A stretch of DNA of 64,000 bases from contig OW240914.1 in the NCBI GenBank assembly GCA_933207985.1, positions 292,731,096 through 292,795,095 of the forward strand, read 5' to 3'. Below, one piece after another: positions 44,481 to 56,900 of the stretch (within the stretch, counting starts at the first letter, position 1; every line of letters starts with the position of its first letter). The notes under the pieces are model-generated. The model was not told the origin of the DNA. It did not search any database and saw only the letters and a list, made by a program, of their open reading frames with translations. Origin of the DNA: Pelobates cultripes. Taxonomy: Eukaryota; Chordata; Amphibia; Anura; Pelobatidae. Position numbers and translations under genes: made by a program.

Positions 44481-45898
44481 GGGTCCTCGGGTTTGCCACG
44501 GTCTGCCTCGAACCGGGAAAAATGGTGAGGCTTGCTTGGGTTCCGGGGGTGTGAATCGAGGTTGCACTGAGCCATGAGAGCCCCGGTACGAGCCCCGGGG
44601 CGAGCGGCCGGGCAGACGGCCCCGATATCTGCCGGCCCCGCCAAAAACCCTCTGATGGAACACTCGTTTCATGCTGGCTTGAGCCTTATCAAGTGCCGTA
44701 AAGGTGCCCACATACGTGCCTAGTTCTTTCACAAAGTTATCCCCGAATAAGAGGGCTTTAGCCTGGGGACCTGGTTCTGAGATTGCCAGGTTAACTAGTT
44801 TAGGCTCAATTTTTATTAAAATCGCCTTGCGCCTTTCTGTGGCCACTGCCGTATTCGCGTTGCCCAGGAAGCACACGGCACGTTGGATCCACCCCCTGAG
44901 GGCTTCCAGGTCCAGCGGTGCACCCCCCCGCCAACGCGATTTCGATCATATCGAACATCCTCGCGATCGGGCCAAGGATGTCCAATACCTTATCCTGGCA
45001 ATTTCGCCAGGCAAAATCCAGGCCCTTCTTGGCCTTCCAGCCAGATTTTCCTAGGAATTGGGTGATTTTTTGGGTCCACTTCCGGGGTGGCGCATGCCAT
45101 ATCCGGGACCATGGGGCGTGGGCACTCTGCCCGCAGTTTGTTCCGCGCCACCTTATCCAGTGGCTTTCTGATGCGGGCAGCAATATATTTTGCTACGTGG
45201 TCCAGAGGGTACCACTCAGAGGACCTCGGGTGCTGTAGGGTATCCGGGTCAAACAATGGTTCGCCCTGCGGGTCAACCAAAGCTGAGTCGTCAGTTCCGT
45301 TTTTATGGTCCATGTCCGTGCCCGTGACGGAGCTATAGTCCCGCAAGTGAGACTCCGTAGAGTCCTCATTATAATCATCAGAGTCCTCCTCTTCGGACTC
45401 GCTCTGAGCCTCCTCTAGCTCCGATTCAGAGTCCAGTAGGGCCTTAGCCCTCTTCCATTTCCTCACCGATTTTGCCCGGTGGGGGGCCCTTAGTTGTGGT
45501 CCAACCACAGGTTCTGTGACAGGACGTGCCCTGTCCGTCTGTAGGGTTTTGGAGGCATAGTCGTCCAAATGACGAGACTTTATAGCGGCCTTACGCCCGC
45601 TAGGGGCCACCTGCTTATTCTCTGGAGGGTTAGCCAAGGGGTTAGTTGGTAATTGCATGGCTCTCATCGCCGTGGTTATGGAATGGGATAAATTCTCTGA
45701 CATGGCACCCGTGGCAGTAACTATGGCCTGCGTTACAGACTTCGCCATAGCCGCGTCTAAGAGGGAATGCAATTCCTCTGAGTCCATATGCTCCTGCGCT
45801 GTGTCCAACGAAGTGGGCATTTTGGGGCCCTGTAGGGGAGGGGTGGGCATGGTGGCTCTAGGTGTAGTGGCACTATAAGCATTGTGTTCAGCCTGCAT
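44481..45898 (-). pseudogene. DIRS gag-like protein, frameshifted
   Basis: Starts at an ATG (MQAEHNAYSATTPRATMPT); an open stretch extends 60 codons further upstream without family resemblance. An acidic patch (ESELEEAQSESEEEDSDDYN) lies mid-protein, followed by a charged region and an Arg/Gly-rich tail (GAGRYRGRLPGRSPRGSYRG). Frame shifts occur near 45005 and 44910. DIRS gag packages the element RNA. There is no zinc knuckle, as expected. Confidence 0.78.
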
Positions 45899-46580
45899 GT
45901 TTGGGATGGACGGGCAGTAAATATAGGCAAGGCTGAGACTTATACCCCTGCAGCAAATTGATAGAGTGGCTAACTCCCAACTATAGTAATGAGAAAATAC
46001 ACTAGCAGGCACCAGACACCAATGTGAGCAAGGCACAGCAGAAATATACAATTGAATCAACAAATGCAGCAAGCTCACAGTGTTCCCTCAGGAATAAGCT
46101 CCTGGGGAACACAGGGAGAGTTTGCCCAACAACAGGGAGTAAGTCCCGCCCCCAAACGCACAGTATTGGCCGCGCTAGTAAAAGCGCAGCAAAACTGCCA
46201 TTCCCAAGATGGCCGCGTTGCGCACTTGTGTTGTGCGCATGCGCGAGCGACCGCGGTTACCGCGGACCACCGGGACCGCGACCGGCAGCGGTACCCGTGC
46301 GAGGGGAGAGAAAACCCCAGAGGGGAGTGGGTGGCAAGAGGAGAAAAACGGTCGGGAAATAAACAACCCGACCGGAGGTAGGAGGGGGGGGCTGGGAAGA
46401 TAGAGAGGGAAATACTACAGTGAGGGCAAAGACCCAAAAGAGACAAACCAAAGGGATTACAAACACATATTAACCCTGAGGGAAAAGAAAAATTATTTAA
46501 AGGTAAACTGACTGAAACAAAGCTAATAACTGTCAGCAACAGAGGAAGGAAAAATTTTGTACTTATCTGAGGCTGCAGCA
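45899..46580 (-). other. DIRS 5' leader, GC-rich
   Basis: Untranslated region between the terminal repeat and gag, with a CpG-rich part (46150-46340) that may hold the promoter. The open frames here are shadows. Confidence 0.5.
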
Positions 46581-46803
46581 GCAAAAGAAAGAGGAGTGGC
46601 TTAGGGTCACATGGGACTTTGTTGTAATGGGGACACTCTGATTGGTTCATATGTGGTATTTGATTAACCCTTTAGAAGTTATGATGTGGTGTTATTGAAT
46701 TGTTTTTCCTTTTTTTTTTGCATTGAATATATATACTATATTTCTTTTGCTTCTGAAGAATAAAAGAAAGAGGAAAGCATAATAGGAGCCTCCGTGTCCT
46801 TTA
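46581..46803. repeat. DIRS right inverted terminal repeat
   Basis: Inverse of 40917-41137; ends ...gcctccgtgtccttta before taaaatt at the target junction. Confidence 0.88.
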
Positions 46804-46811
46804 ATAAAATT

Positions 46812-46940
46812 CAGCATCCCCATGCAGAGCGTGGGGCGCTGAATGGCAGAGCTGCTTACTGTGTAGCCCTGAGCCAGGAAGCCCCTCCAGTGGCCACTTG
46901 GAGGTGTCCCTAGGGTCAATGTAAACACTGCCTTTTCTCT
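46812..46940. mobile_element. MITE-like repeat, right part
   Basis: cagcatccccatgcagagcg... continues the repeat interrupted at 40872; cut by the N gap. Confidence 0.5.
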
Positions 46941-47040
46941 NNNNNNNNNNNNNNNNNNNNNNNNNNNNNNNNNNNNNNNNNNNNNNNNNNNNNNNNNNNN
47001 NNNNNNNNNNNNNNNNNNNNNNNNNNNNNNNNNNNNNNNN
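46941..47040. other. Assembly gap (100 N)
   Basis: Exactly 100 N; true size unknown. The flanks ctct and agagaacg could be parts of the same MITE. Confidence 0.97.
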
Positions 47041-47287
47041 AGAGAACGTATAGCGTAGGAAAAACACATAAGACAAAACAGTCCCTACTTTTCCTTATGT
47101 TTCAAAGGAAACTAGATCAGAAATAAAGAAAAGAACAGATTCTGAAAAAGGAAGAGAAAATAATAGTAGAAATTAAGTTCAACGTGACCGTGCCGCTTTA
47201 AGCTTTATTGCCATATTTACAGTTCTGATGCCTTTACTGCAGTGCCACTGGTTTATTGTTAAAGAACGCAAATGTGGTGTTAATAGC

Positions 47288-47764
47288 TGAAAGGGTTAAT
47301 GTTGTAATGGACTCTAATCCCCTCGGTTCTCGATCCCTCGGTCACCATAATCAACGTTGATGGAGAATCATTTGTAAGCAATAACACACGGACAACAGCT
47401 TTACAAGACTCTCAAATGAGTGTATTCCAGAGCTGGCTTTTATACATAGTTTGCTTACATTAGCCATGGTATATGCAAATACAGTACAGACTATAAGATT
47501 TATTACTTCCTTATATTACGTTATTCTGACAATGGAAAGATAAGCTTTTGCATACGTCTGGAAAAGAATATCCTGAAATCGGAATGGGCAAGACATCCTG
47601 AAATTTTAGCATTGTCTTACATCCTATAGAAGAAATACCTTAGTCTGTCACAGTCAGCATATTATGTCGTTATTCAATATCCCTTCAGTCAGCAATAATC
47701 ATGTTATAAACCTTATAAAAGCATAAAATACATATAAACAAGTTAACTATTTAATATTCTTACA
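47288..47764 (-). repeat. 3' LTR of the endogenous retrovirus
   Basis: TG...CA ends; on the minus strand it starts tgtaagaatattaaatag. I saw one difference from the 5' LTR (attacg versus attaca near 47520). It includes a TATA-like tataaaa and an AATAAA-like signal. Confidence 0.93.
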
Positions 47765-47775
47765 TTCCCCTCTTT
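47765..47775 (-). other. Polypurine tract
   Basis: AAAGAGGGGAA on the minus strand, directly before the 3' LTR; it primes plus-strand DNA synthesis. Confidence 0.85.
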
Positions 47776-47793
47776 GAGCAATAAAACAATTGC

Positions 47794-49682
47794 TCATCTT
47801 ATCGATAAAATCTTACCAGGACAGAGAAACTTCCACATGGTATTTTCAGGGGTGCTAGTCACTCCCTGCGGGACTTTCATTAATTTCTTCACCTCGATTC
47901 CCATGTGGTAATTCCTAAGGCCCAGTTTAAAGATGGGTTGATACCCTCCAGTGGCAGAGAGGAGAATTTCTAATTGTTTCTGTTCTGCATTATGGATTAA
48001 TTTCTGTACTCTCTTTCTCAATGTACAAGTAAGATGGCAGTTATACAAAATCATACACAATAAAATCAGGACTATAATAAAAAAATGATAGAAGAATGAT
48101 TTCATTATCTGGGATCCAGTAGGGGACCAACCAGTGAAGCATCGTACCAATGATGGGCTAAATCATTCTGAATTTGTGAACTCACCTTAAGGAGTTCTCC
48201 TTTTAGGATATGCGTGGCTACCTGTGTATGTTATCTTTGGGAAAAATATAGTCCCCTGTGTATGTGGGTGCCCACCAGGTTAAATTCTTGGCAAAAAGAT
48301 CATAAACTGGTACTGGTAATGTGTTAAATTGACAAGCTAATTTAACATCCTTTGATGTTGTATGATATAATGTAAAATAGCATGAGCATGAAAAATGTGA
48401 AACATTACCAGTTAACCATCCATTGCATTTACTGGATTGGGGTTTTAGAAGTAACCATTCATTATCTGTGAGGTTACGCTTCCTCTAATCTTCTCTAGTT
48501 TAGGAATCATTAGTGTGTTTTCTAATGCCAATCCTTGTTGTTGTATCCATAAATACCTGATGGCACAAGTACTCCAGTTACTTAGACCTGTAGTGAATTT
48601 CATAGTTGCAACAGTTAAATTATCTAAATAATTATACATTGATTTATCTAAATCCAATCCTATAACCTGTGATTTAACAACAATTGGAGCCCAATTTGCA
48701 CTAGCATGAAAACCAGTCCCTATATACATGCTGGCTGTGTTTAACTTATTCTTGAGGGTCTCCATATCTATAACTATTTAGTATACCCATAGTGGTTCCA
48801 GCACCTCCTAACAGTGTGTCATACCATTCCCTTTTCTGCCTTTGTTTGTTGTATTACATAATGTTACAACAAGAGTAGTGACTTTTAATGACACATGTAC
48901 AGCTTGTAAGAAGGCAGTTGTATTAACACATGTGGACGGAATAGGTGTGTGTGTGTCGTGTTTGACTTTTGGTTCTATGGTAGTGGATGAAGGACAGTAA
49001 TAAGGTGTAAAAATATAAGGTAGTGTATAGTTCTCAATTGCAGTGTCGTTCATAATGACTAACATTTGTCCCCTTTTCCAATTAATGATACCAGTTATAT
49101 AATCATTATTAAAAGTAATAAGGCCTGTCTGTTTACATTGATATGCAACCTTAACTGTGCACATTTCTGCGTTATAAGATCTAACAATTTTCTGTGAACC
49201 TTTAAACAAACATAATGCATCGGTTTCATTAGCTGTAGACACATTTCATATGGGTAACTGGTACTTATAAGGGTTACTATTTGTCCAATTCATCCAAATG
49301 CGTTCAGTCAATGAATGATTGCATATTACATGCTGATAGAAAGGTGGTGGAGAAGGGTTCTTGAGAGGGCGTGTGTGACGAATGCTAGATGAGGGGCTAA
49401 GGCCTAATTGGGCTGGGGGTATTGAAGAATTGTTCATCATGTCAGAGTCTTTTTCCAGAAACTTGCCATTGACTTGTACTCATAATGGCATTCAAGGAAC
49501 AATATCAGAGGGAGTATAACAACTCCAGAAAGCATAGCGCACAACATAATCTTGGTCTCAGGTACGTATGATCCTCTCAATCTACGATATGGTGTAAAAG
49601 CCATGATGCTTCGCTGAGGAGAAATTCTTCTGTTTCCGAGCGAGGAGTGGTGTTGTCTTCCTTGGTTCCCCTCTTTGGACAC
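47794..49682 (-). pseudogene. ERV env remnant
   Basis: Broken frames at 49437-49682 (N-terminal hydrophobic segment MLCAMLSGVVILPLILFL), 48808-49242 (Cys-rich, several N-glycosylation sites, ends near a basic GRKG site), 48445-48765 (ectodomain of the transmembrane subunit) and 47794-48150 (membrane anchor FFIIVLILLCMIL and a cytoplasmic tail). The order and features match a retroviral envelope. It is interrupted by at least three stops or frame changes. Confidence 0.75.
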
Positions 49683-49712
49683 AGCTTCACTCGGGATGCG
49701 TGAATCCAGATG

Positions 49713-50470
49713 TCATGGGAATCTGTGGACAGCGGTTCTGGGTACAGCAATCACAGTAGCAGGTGGTCCAAAAGGGTATCCTCCTTTCTTGGTCCTGTTC
49801 AGCTGACGGATATACACCTTGTCACCGGGCTGGTATGAATGAGTAGGTTCCTGTGAAGGTAAGGGAAAACTGCGAAGAAACATTGTCATACATACCATTC
49901 GGTTTTATCAACAATTCATCTTGTGGGGATATATTCTTATCTCAGCTAAAATAGCTGGTAGATATCTAGTCCAATTTACCCATGTTCCTGGGTAAATTCT
50001 GGGCTTTTCCTTAATAGTCCTATTCATCCTTTCAACTACCCCTGTATTCTGTGGATGATAGGGTATATGAAACTGCCAGGTAACTTGCAAGAATTTAGCA
50101 AGTTCCTGGGCAACCCTACTTGCAAAAACGGGGCCATTATCAGAGCCAATCTGCAGAGGGCAGCAATACCGGGGAATAATTTCAGTAACAATAATCTTCA
50201 CTAGCATCTTCCCTAGATGTCACAAAGGCCTCATGCCATCTACTAAACTGATCAACTATGACCAGTAAGTATTGCTGTTTCTTACCAATTTTGGATACAT
50301 GAATAAAATCAATCTGTAAGTGTGTAAAAAGAGCAGCGTTCACACGATCTTACAAAAGACTGTACATGCTGCCTGAGATTCCTAATATAAAATGAATTCA
50401 TGAGGAATTGAATGGTGCTTGCTATGTGCCTGACTGATGAAAATAAATCAGCTTGCTTCAAGTATGCCTA
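49713..50470 (-). pseudogene. ERV pol: integrase remnant
   Basis: A catalytic-core piece with IGSDNGPVF, then HPQNTGVVERMNRTIK (Asp and Glu of the DDE triad), followed by a C-terminal domain with PGDKVYIRQL and FGPPATVIAV. Upstream, around 50210-50340, the first Asp region (IDFIHVSK) is readable but its frame is interrupted. Confidence 0.85.
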
Positions 50471-51660
50471 TTCTTCAAGTATGCCTATTCTCCCCTCTTT
50501 AGAGAACAGATCATTTTGATCTTTCTCTAAACCTTGTTTAATCCAAAAGACAGATTCTGGGTATTAAAAAAAAGAATCTCATAACCACTGAAGCGCTGGG
50601 CTGTCATGTGTTGTATGGTGATATTTATCAGCTGAGTGACCTGGTGACTGGCATGAAGTATTGTAGGATGCCCTAGTGTGATAGTAGTAGCAGTTTCAAC
50701 AGCCATTGCACATGCTATCAATGCTCTGAGACACGCCGGCATACCCTGTACCGGAGCTCGAACTACTTTGGAAAAGAATGCTATGGGACGCATACCGCCT
50801 CCTTGCTCTTGTGCACAGACCGCGGCCATGGTTTTACAGTTGTCCCGAGCATACAAATGAAATGGTTTACAATACACAGGTAGTCCTAAAGCCTGGGCTT
50901 GCACAATAACAACTGTAAGGGCAATATATGCAGCTAGCATGTCTGGTGACCAGCAGACATTTTCAGGGCTGTCAGAACGTACAGCCTCCCTTAGGATTGA
51001 GTCATAATGGGAGCATTCAGGGATCCATGGTGGCAGTAATTAATCATGCCGAGGAAGGTGAGCAACTCCTTCCGAATAGTGGGTGTAGGAATCCTCTGAA
51101 TGACCTCAATACGTTTTGGACTCAATTGTCTGGTGCCTAAAGCCAGAACAAAACCTAAGTATTCAACCTTTGATTTACACAATTGCATTTTGTGTTTAAC
51201 AACCTTGTGACCTACAGTTGCTGACAGTATCCACAGTGCTTGCCTCATAGCTAGGGCTACATAACAACAAATCATCAACATTTTGCAAAAAGGACGGAAC
51301 CATGACCGGTGGTCCATGTTTTTAGAGTATGTTGGAGTACCAACGAATAAACAGCTGGGGAATCCACATAGCCTTGGGTAAGCGTGTCCAGGTAAACTGA
51401 CAGCCTTCAAAAAGTAAAAACCATAAGTAGCTGTGTCTCTTGATCAATAGGTATAGAAAAAATGCATTACTTAAATCAATGACAGTGAAGCAAGTGGCAT
51501 CATGTGGAATGGCTGTAATGAGGGATGTCACATCAGGGACAATGGGTGAAATGGGCACAATTAAACTATTCAGGGCTCTAAAGTCCTGAACTAAGCGATA
51601 TGCTGGCCAGTGGTGTTGGGAGTGGGTCTGGTGTTGTTCTTGCCTACAGGGCATATTTTG
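50471..51660 (-). pseudogene. ERV pol: reverse transcriptase and RNase H remnants
   Basis: RT begins around 51654 (YRLVQDFRALNSL, FTVIDLSNAFF, FTWTRLPKA), changes frame near 51360 and continues (YLGFVLALGTRQLSPKRIE); RNase H follows at 50527-50940 (LYARDNCKTMAAVCAQEQGG). The polymerase catalytic stretch around 51250-51300 is not in a continuous frame. Confidence 0.85.
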
Positions 51661-51699
51661 AGAATTGTGGGGTTGTTGGGGTGTGTGGGGTTTCCTGGG

Positions 51700-53460
51700 G
51701 TGTGGACACTCATTCCTCCAGTGGCCATATTGGCCACAGTTGAAACAAGTGTTCCTGTCTATTCCTCCTTGGTTACCCCTGCCCCTATAACCCTGATTTC
51801 CCTGTCTCCATCCCCTTGCCCCTCTTTGACCACCCCTTCCGCGGGCTTTATGTGCTCCATCCCATCCTCGCTCTCAGCCTGTGTAGCTGGACATATGTTG
51901 CAATCCCTGAGCATAATAAGCAACCTTACTTTCCTAAACCTTTTCTTAATTCAAAACAACCTGCATTTTCCTTTTCTATAACCTTGGTAAGAAAATCTGA
52001 GCTATCCAAATTGGCCCAGTCTGAAATCAATTGTTTGACAAGCAAATAATACTGTGGCAACATATTACCAAGGCATGACTGTATTTTAAAGATATCTATA
52101 TCATCTCCAGACATCAAACCTGCCTCATCCTTCCAACACTTGTAAAATTTATTTACAAAAATCATATTACCAATCTCTTCCTTTGCATCTTGCTTATATG
52201 CCAAAGCAGTGAATATAGACTGCTTATTCTTCCATAATCCCAACATTTCAGCTTCCACCTTGTTCCAGATTTTAGCACATCATACTGAAGTACTAAGCTC
52301 ATAATCACCAATTCATTTCAAACCATATAACTCATACTCAGCATCCAATGTAATATTACACGTCATCTCACAAAACAATATCTTTGTAGAAACACATAAT
52401 GGGTACCCAGCAGATATGCCAATACAGAAATCACATTTATGGGCACACAACTACACACTCTGTCTCCCTCCTAGGAAACACGGATACACACAATATAAAA
52501 GCAATCTTAAACTAACACCTCCAAATCTCCAACTATTCTTGGCCAAAACGCTAGTATTCAACAACTAATAAAACAGTTATTTGCTAGGTTATTTGGCTGT
52601 CATTCTTATCAGTATCACTAGACTGTGACAAACTGATTCACATATAATTTAAAACAATACAGCAACATAAATTAAACCACTTTCAAGTTAAACTGCACAC
52701 TTCACACATTATCACAATCACCATTTACACAAAATAAAGAGTTAACAGCTGTATTCAGAACATATTATTGGAAAGTATACCAATTTTAGTTTAGATTTAT
52801 TTTAGGGATTCTTATGTATACATTTTCTTAATTAACTTCATTACTTTAATCTACTATAGTATTGTATTTAAAGAAAGGATCCATTTATATAGCGCGCTCA
52901 TAACTCAACTATTTGTATAAAACTACCATTAACTAATCTGAGATGATGCTGCATCAACTTAAATCCTATAGAAATTGAACGAACATCTGGACCAGATTAA
53001 ACAGACATGGTTTCACCTGAATCTTTCAGAACTCTCAGAGACTTAAAAATTTATACTATACCATGTTTTAAAGGCATGGCAAACCTTTAGACCGGTCAGT
53101 CTCCAAGAGCCCTTTGTAATACAGGTAAAAACCTTTTGTCCATGATGTCTGATTCAGGCTATATACCACAATTTAAAAGAACACATAATGTGAGACATAG
53201 AAGACACAAGCAGTAGTTATTACACTGGATCATTTAAAAGGAACCTGTTGCAATAAAAAGGTTAGTTTACAGTGCAAAATAAAGCATGTGTTGGACCGCT
53301 GAAAATGTAAATGTTGCTCTCTTATTTTCAAACAAAAATCATATTTACAGTATGGATCCTTTGCAACAAACACACAGGGCAGGGAAGATGTGCTGATTGG
53401 TGTTTCTATACAATTAATCCCATATGGGGAATTAACTTTCAAATACTAATGAAGTGACTT
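51700..53460 (-). pseudogene. ERV gag remnant
   Basis: The zinc knuckle C-x2-C-x4-H-x4-C (CFNCGQYGHWRNEC) lies at 51706-51747 and a capsid-type helical stretch at 51926-52258. The region 52260-53460 has only short broken frames, so matrix and early capsid are badly decayed. Confidence 0.65.
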
Positions 53461-53884
53461 TTTGTCTCAGTTATAAAATATACTGAGCTCATCATGCAAA
53501 CAATGTAACACATTTACACTATCCCACTCTCATAATAAGTGTAGTGGGCTTATAGTATTTTTAAAGCAACAATCATTCCAGGCACACAGTTCCCATGTGA
53601 AATAACTTACAATAAAACAGAGTAATAAACTTATACTTCTATGCGACAGAAAGAATAAAGCAAAAAGATTTAAGTAGGTCTATCAGGTACAACCTATGAG
53701 TCATTTCTTTTCTAATATACAGTACTGCTATCTTGCAAAAAGATAAGTCCTGCGCTCACTCCCATCACTACTGGGCAGCAGCAAGGACTACAGTACACAT
53801 CAGCCCCAATATATGGTAAAAACCAAAGAAAAACAAGTTACCTGCGTTCTCTCCTTAATCCCTATGTATTTTTAAAACCTCCAT

Positions 53885-53990
53885 TTGTTTAAAAGTACTG
53901 CTATCTTATATATACACATATACATATACACACACATATATACATACATATACACATATATACATACACACACATATACATGTACATATA
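53885..53990. repeat. (ATAC)n/(TACA)n microsatellite in the ERV leader
   Basis: Repeated atacatatacac units. Confidence 0.85.
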
Positions 53991-54169
53991 TTGGTCACTC
54001 AGGACATGAACTCACATTTCCCATACTGCTGACTCAGAGTGGGGACACTACTAACTTACCAAAGTGTGTCCCCAATATAGACAAACAATCACCCACAAAA
54101 AACACTTAAGACAAACAAAGGTGACCGGGAGAAAGAGAAGTTTGGGTTATACAAACCGTGCTGCTCAGA

Positions 54170-54410
54170 ACACCTATAGACTTAATAAACCGGAGACCTC
54201 TTATGGTCTCAAAAACCTGTATCTACCTGAGATACCCTGTATCTATCTTAGATACTAACCTGGGTTACCAAAACCCTATAATAAACCGGAGACCTCTTAT
54301 GGTCTCAAAAACCTGTATCTATCTTAGATACTAACCTGGGTTACCAAGAACCCCTATATATATTTAGACCAAATGTCTAATAAACCGGAGACCTCTTATA
54401 GTCTCAATAT
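54170..54410. repeat. Tandem repeats in the ERV leader
   Basis: Three copies of aataaaccggagacctctta-type units at about 54184, 54280 and 54380; the first two are ~100 bases long and the last partial. They lie between the primer-binding site and gag. Confidence 0.75.
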
Positions 54411-54543
54411 AACTAGAGTCCTTACACCTTTCCTATCTACTGGATACAGACTTACTGAACCAAAGGGGGGTCATAGACAATCAGCGTCAAATAAGACACA
54501 AAAAGGCTACTCACCGCAAATGGTTTTGCTGATCCAACTTCTA

Positions 54544-54561
54544 TCCCTCTTCTAGACACCA
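54544..54561 (-). other. Primer-binding site
   Basis: TGGTGTCTAGAAGAGGGA on the minus strand, 3 bases after the 5' LTR. It resembles the complement of a tRNA-Leu 3' end, but not perfectly; the tRNA assignment is tentative. Confidence 0.6.
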
Positions 54562-54564
54562 AGC

Positions 54565-55041
54565 TGAAAGGGTTAATGTTGTAATGGACTCTAATCCCCT
54601 CGGTTCTCGATCCCTCGGTCACCATAATCAACGTTGATGGAGAATCATTTGTAAGCAATAACACACGGACAACAGCTTTACAAGACTCTCAAATGAGTGT
54701 ATTCCAGAGCTGGCTTTTATACATAGTTTGCTTACATTAGCCATGGTATATGCAAATACAGTACAGACTATAAGATTTATTACTTCCTTATATTACATTA
54801 TTCTGACAATGGAAAGATAAGCTTTTGCATACGTCTGGAAAAGAATATCCTGAAATCGGAATGGGCAAGACATCCTGAAATTTTAGCATTGTCTTACATC
54901 CTATAGAAGAAATACCTTAGTCTGTCACAGTCAGCATATTATGTCGTTATTCAATATCCCTTCAGTCAGCAATAATCATGTTATAAACCTTATAAAAGCA
55001 TAAAATACATATAAACAAGTTAACTATTTAATATTCTTACA
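54565..55041 (-). repeat. 5' LTR of the endogenous retrovirus
   Basis: 477 bases, the same length as the 3' LTR and nearly identical, flanked outside by atagc. Confidence 0.93.
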
Positions 55042-55046
55042 ATAGC

Positions 55047-56640
55047 TGCATGTTCGTCCGACCCCGAACTGATGCCAAGATGTAAATCTGTATGCTAGGA
55101 GTTTGTGAATGACTTTTCATTTGGGGGTTCCATGTTGTATGTCCATTTCAGATACCATCTCAGAACTTAAAGGACTACTCCACATCGCAAAAGCACTTCA
55201 GCTTACTGAAGTTCTTTATGGGTGAGGAGTACCCTCATTTAATCCCAGTTTGTAAAAGTGCTGATTTCTATAAAAAAATCTGCACTTTTATAAACTAACT
55301 AGGAAACTCCCTCCTGGATGTCAATCTAACAGCCAGGGAGGATTCCTTCCTACTTCCGTTAGCTCCTCTGAGCTCTACTTAAACGCGCCTTCATCTCCCT
55401 CTCAGACCAGCTCCTCAATCTCAGAAGTCTTAATAATTTTAATATCTTGTACAGAGGTTTGTTAACCAGTGACTGCTCCTCTTTTGCTGAATTTCTAAGA
55501 GATGTTGATATAACCTTGGAAGAACTCAAAAGCAACAGCCCTCCCTGGCTTTGTCTATTTAGTGTTATTTCATAGTTCCTGATTACTTTTCCTAAAGTAT
55601 TCTCCTGCAACATTTCTAACAACTAGTGACCGTTCCAGCTGAGCATACAGTGTCAAATATTAAGCCAGCATTTTTTATCAAGACAAATACTGCCTTTAAC
55701 AGCAAGTCTACAGGCAAATGTAAATTATTCTGCAATTGATTGTACACCTTAGTTAGTCAGATCAAGCACAATTGTAGAAACTCTGTTCTTTACAGTGTTC
55801 TTACAGATTCTGACATCAATGTTCAAAACGGTCTTCTCACCTTCTTCTTTTTTTTCTAACTGTATGAGATATCAACCAATCACATATATTGTCAGTTTAT
55901 CAGCTTCCGGCCAGCCTTTCATTGGTTTGGATGATTTAATATCAGGCGTTATAGGCTTATCGGAAGCCAGTAAATATCACTTTGATTAATATCTAGTTTA
56001 GAAAAATAGATAGCTGTTGGTGTCTAAAATAAGTTAGTATTTCTTTCTTATTTTACTTTTCTGCAGTCCCCCAAAAGTAAAAATCCATAAATTCCTGTTG
56101 CTACTCTTAAAATACGAAAGAAAGAAAAAAACATACCGCAAACAAAACAATACGAAAACAATTACATATTAAAATAAAAGTGGATAAAAAAACAATCCAC
56201 GTGAGCCCTGAGAGGGCTCATAACATATTTCATGGTGGGAGAGTCCTTGTAAGCCATCCATTCAAACATCCAATTGGAGCACTCTGGACAGTCAAGTCTC
56301 ACTTATCTTGAAGTTTGCATGTGAATTTTCCCAACAAAGTTTCTAGGACTCTCTGATCTGTTGGCTTTCAAGCCGAAAGGGCTTTCCCATCGTGCAATCT
56401 GGGTTTGTGCTGAGCCCTCACATGGATTGTTTTTATTGCTTCACATTTTCTTTATTTACTTGACAATCTGGAGTTTTCTTGTAAAAAGAACACAAGTGGC
56501 ATGGAGAGGGACAAACTACCCCAAAATAGGGGAGTTCACAAGTGTCTCCCCCTTTCCCATGTTGATGTCTTTCAACCTTCTCTATATTCTCTGTTGTTTG
56601 TTTTCCCACTGCCTTTTTTGTCCCCTATGCTTTCTTCTCT
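55047..56640. other. Non-coding, no recognised gene
   Basis: 55150-55620 resembles frog MITE sequence (aggactactccacatcgcaa); the rest is unassigned. If UIMC1 has upstream exons in this window I did not find them. Confidence 0.4.
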
Positions 56641-56648
56641 CACCTTAT

Positions 56649-56900
56649 TTAAAGAGACACTGTAGTTATCTGACCAACTACAGCTTATCATATTTGTTCT
56701 GGTGAGTAGAATCCGTTCCTGCAGGCTTTTTCCAGTAAACACTGTCTTTTTAGAGAAAAGGCAGTATTTACATTCCTCCATAAGGACCCCTACAGTGGCC
56801 ACTCATCAGATGGCTACTAGAGGTGCTTCCACCCTCTGCATTTATTCAATACATCTCTATGAGGAGATGCAGATTTTCCAGGCTTTGTGGTAGAAAGATA
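56649..56900. mobile_element. TTAA-type MITE fragment
   Basis: Begins ttaaagagacactgtagtta, related to the ends at 6256, and includes gtaaacactgtctttttagagaaaaggcagt, an internal fold-back shared with the repeat beside the gap at 46915. Confidence 0.5.

Larger units (their letters stand above)
40873..46811 (-). mobile_element. DIRS-1-like tyrosine-recombinase retrotransposon, nearly complete
   Basis: A ~5.9-kb element read on the minus strand: inverted terminal repeats, gag, RT-RNase H and an overlapping YR gene, plus an internal complementary region. The bases AAAATT occur at both junctions (40873-40878 and 46806-46811) and in the internal junction (41588-41593), and no larger target duplication is present. 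That fits integration of a circular DNA by a tyrosine recombinase. Several stops and frameshifts make this copy non-autonomous. Confidence 0.9.
47288..55041 (-). mobile_element. Endogenous retrovirus, complete structure, coding regions broken
   Basis: A 7.75-kb provirus in minus orientation with two 477-bp LTRs, a 5-bp target duplication (atagc at 47283-47287 and 55042-55046), a polypurine tract, a primer-binding site, and gag, pol and env remnants. The single Cys-His knuckle and the pol type suggest a class I (gamma/epsilon-like) retrovirus; I could not place it further. Every gene has stops or frame changes. Confidence 0.92.
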
